DNA from: Paenibacillus sp. FSL R10-2782
Lineage (GTDB): Bacteria; Bacillota; Bacilli; Paenibacillales; Paenibacillaceae
NCBI RefSeq assembly: GCF_038592985.1
Contig: NZ_CP151951.1
Location: 2,533,001-2,597,000 of the forward strand
Reading direction: 5' to 3'
DNA length: 64,000 nt
The notes below the pieces were generated by a model, which worked only from the letters and a program-made list of their open reading frames with translations, was not told the DNA's origin and ran no database searches. Shown in pieces: positions 63,948-64,000 of the stretch (position 1 is its first letter; each line of letters starts with the position of its first letter). A program made the position numbers and the translations under genes.

Positions 63948-64000
63948 GAAATCCACCTATCCTTTCTGTAATGACATTTTTCATTATAAGGCGCAGCTTT

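Overview
The window looks like chromosome from the Paenibacillus polymyxa group (P. polymyxa, P. peoriae, P. terrae or close kin). It carries the 3' part of a tridecaptin-type lipopeptide synthetase locus beside ordinary low-GC, endospore-former genes (GerW, NiaR/NadS, YheC/D-like, YlmA-like). Assignments rest on motifs, adenylation-domain specificity residues and gene order read by eye; no database search was possible. I saw no rRNA, tRNA, CRISPR array, insertion sequence or prophage gene.

Positions 1-31163: two giant NRPS genes and a membrane D-peptidase. The first NRPS is cut by the left edge and contributes Ser-Dab-(D)Dab-Phe-Glu. The second contributes Val-(D)Ile-Ala(?) and ends in a thioesterase. 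Residue order and both epimerization domains match residues 6-13 of tridecaptin A, so the genes are called triD (3' part) and triE. The S12-family hydrolase that follows, with signal peptide and C-terminal membrane helices, matches TriF, the D-stereospecific self-resistance peptidase. The protein break is odd: triD ends in a complete condensation domain, and triE starts with only the C-terminal lobe of another.

Positions 31331-44861: a large secreted multidomain protein, two small genes (one a tiny membrane ORF), greA, the NAD regulon (nadS-niaR divergent from nadA with a clear NiaR operator), a secreted beta-propeller, a probable regulatory-peptide gene overlapping yidC, a PAP2 phosphatase and a two-component system. 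The yidC leader combines a short membrane ORF with an acidic DED stretch and a hairpin that buries the yidC Shine-Dalgarno. This closely resembles MifM-YidC2 control in B. subtilis and is the most interesting regulatory signal here.

Positions 44945-54556: an NlpC/P60 hydrolase, a sugar/surface-polymer neighbourhood (GT4 glycosyltransferase, zinc deacylase-like protein, mannose-1-P guanylyltransferase, DxD glycosyltransferase, ATP-grasp protein), a DUF421 membrane protein, a bicupin oxalate decarboxylase, an ABC ATPase and gerW.

Positions 54550-62947: polyphosphate kinase, then a little-understood cluster. It has a glycine-zipper protein, a small helical protein, a 1559-residue P-type ATPase whose N-terminal half is a degenerate P1B-like ATPase fused to an intact Ca2+-ATPase-like pump, a DUF5132-like protein and a small hypothetical. 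The LPGRIR motif at the ATPase N-terminus recalls ferrosome (Fez) ATPases and makes this the best candidate for an undescribed system. An AEC-family transporter closes the window.
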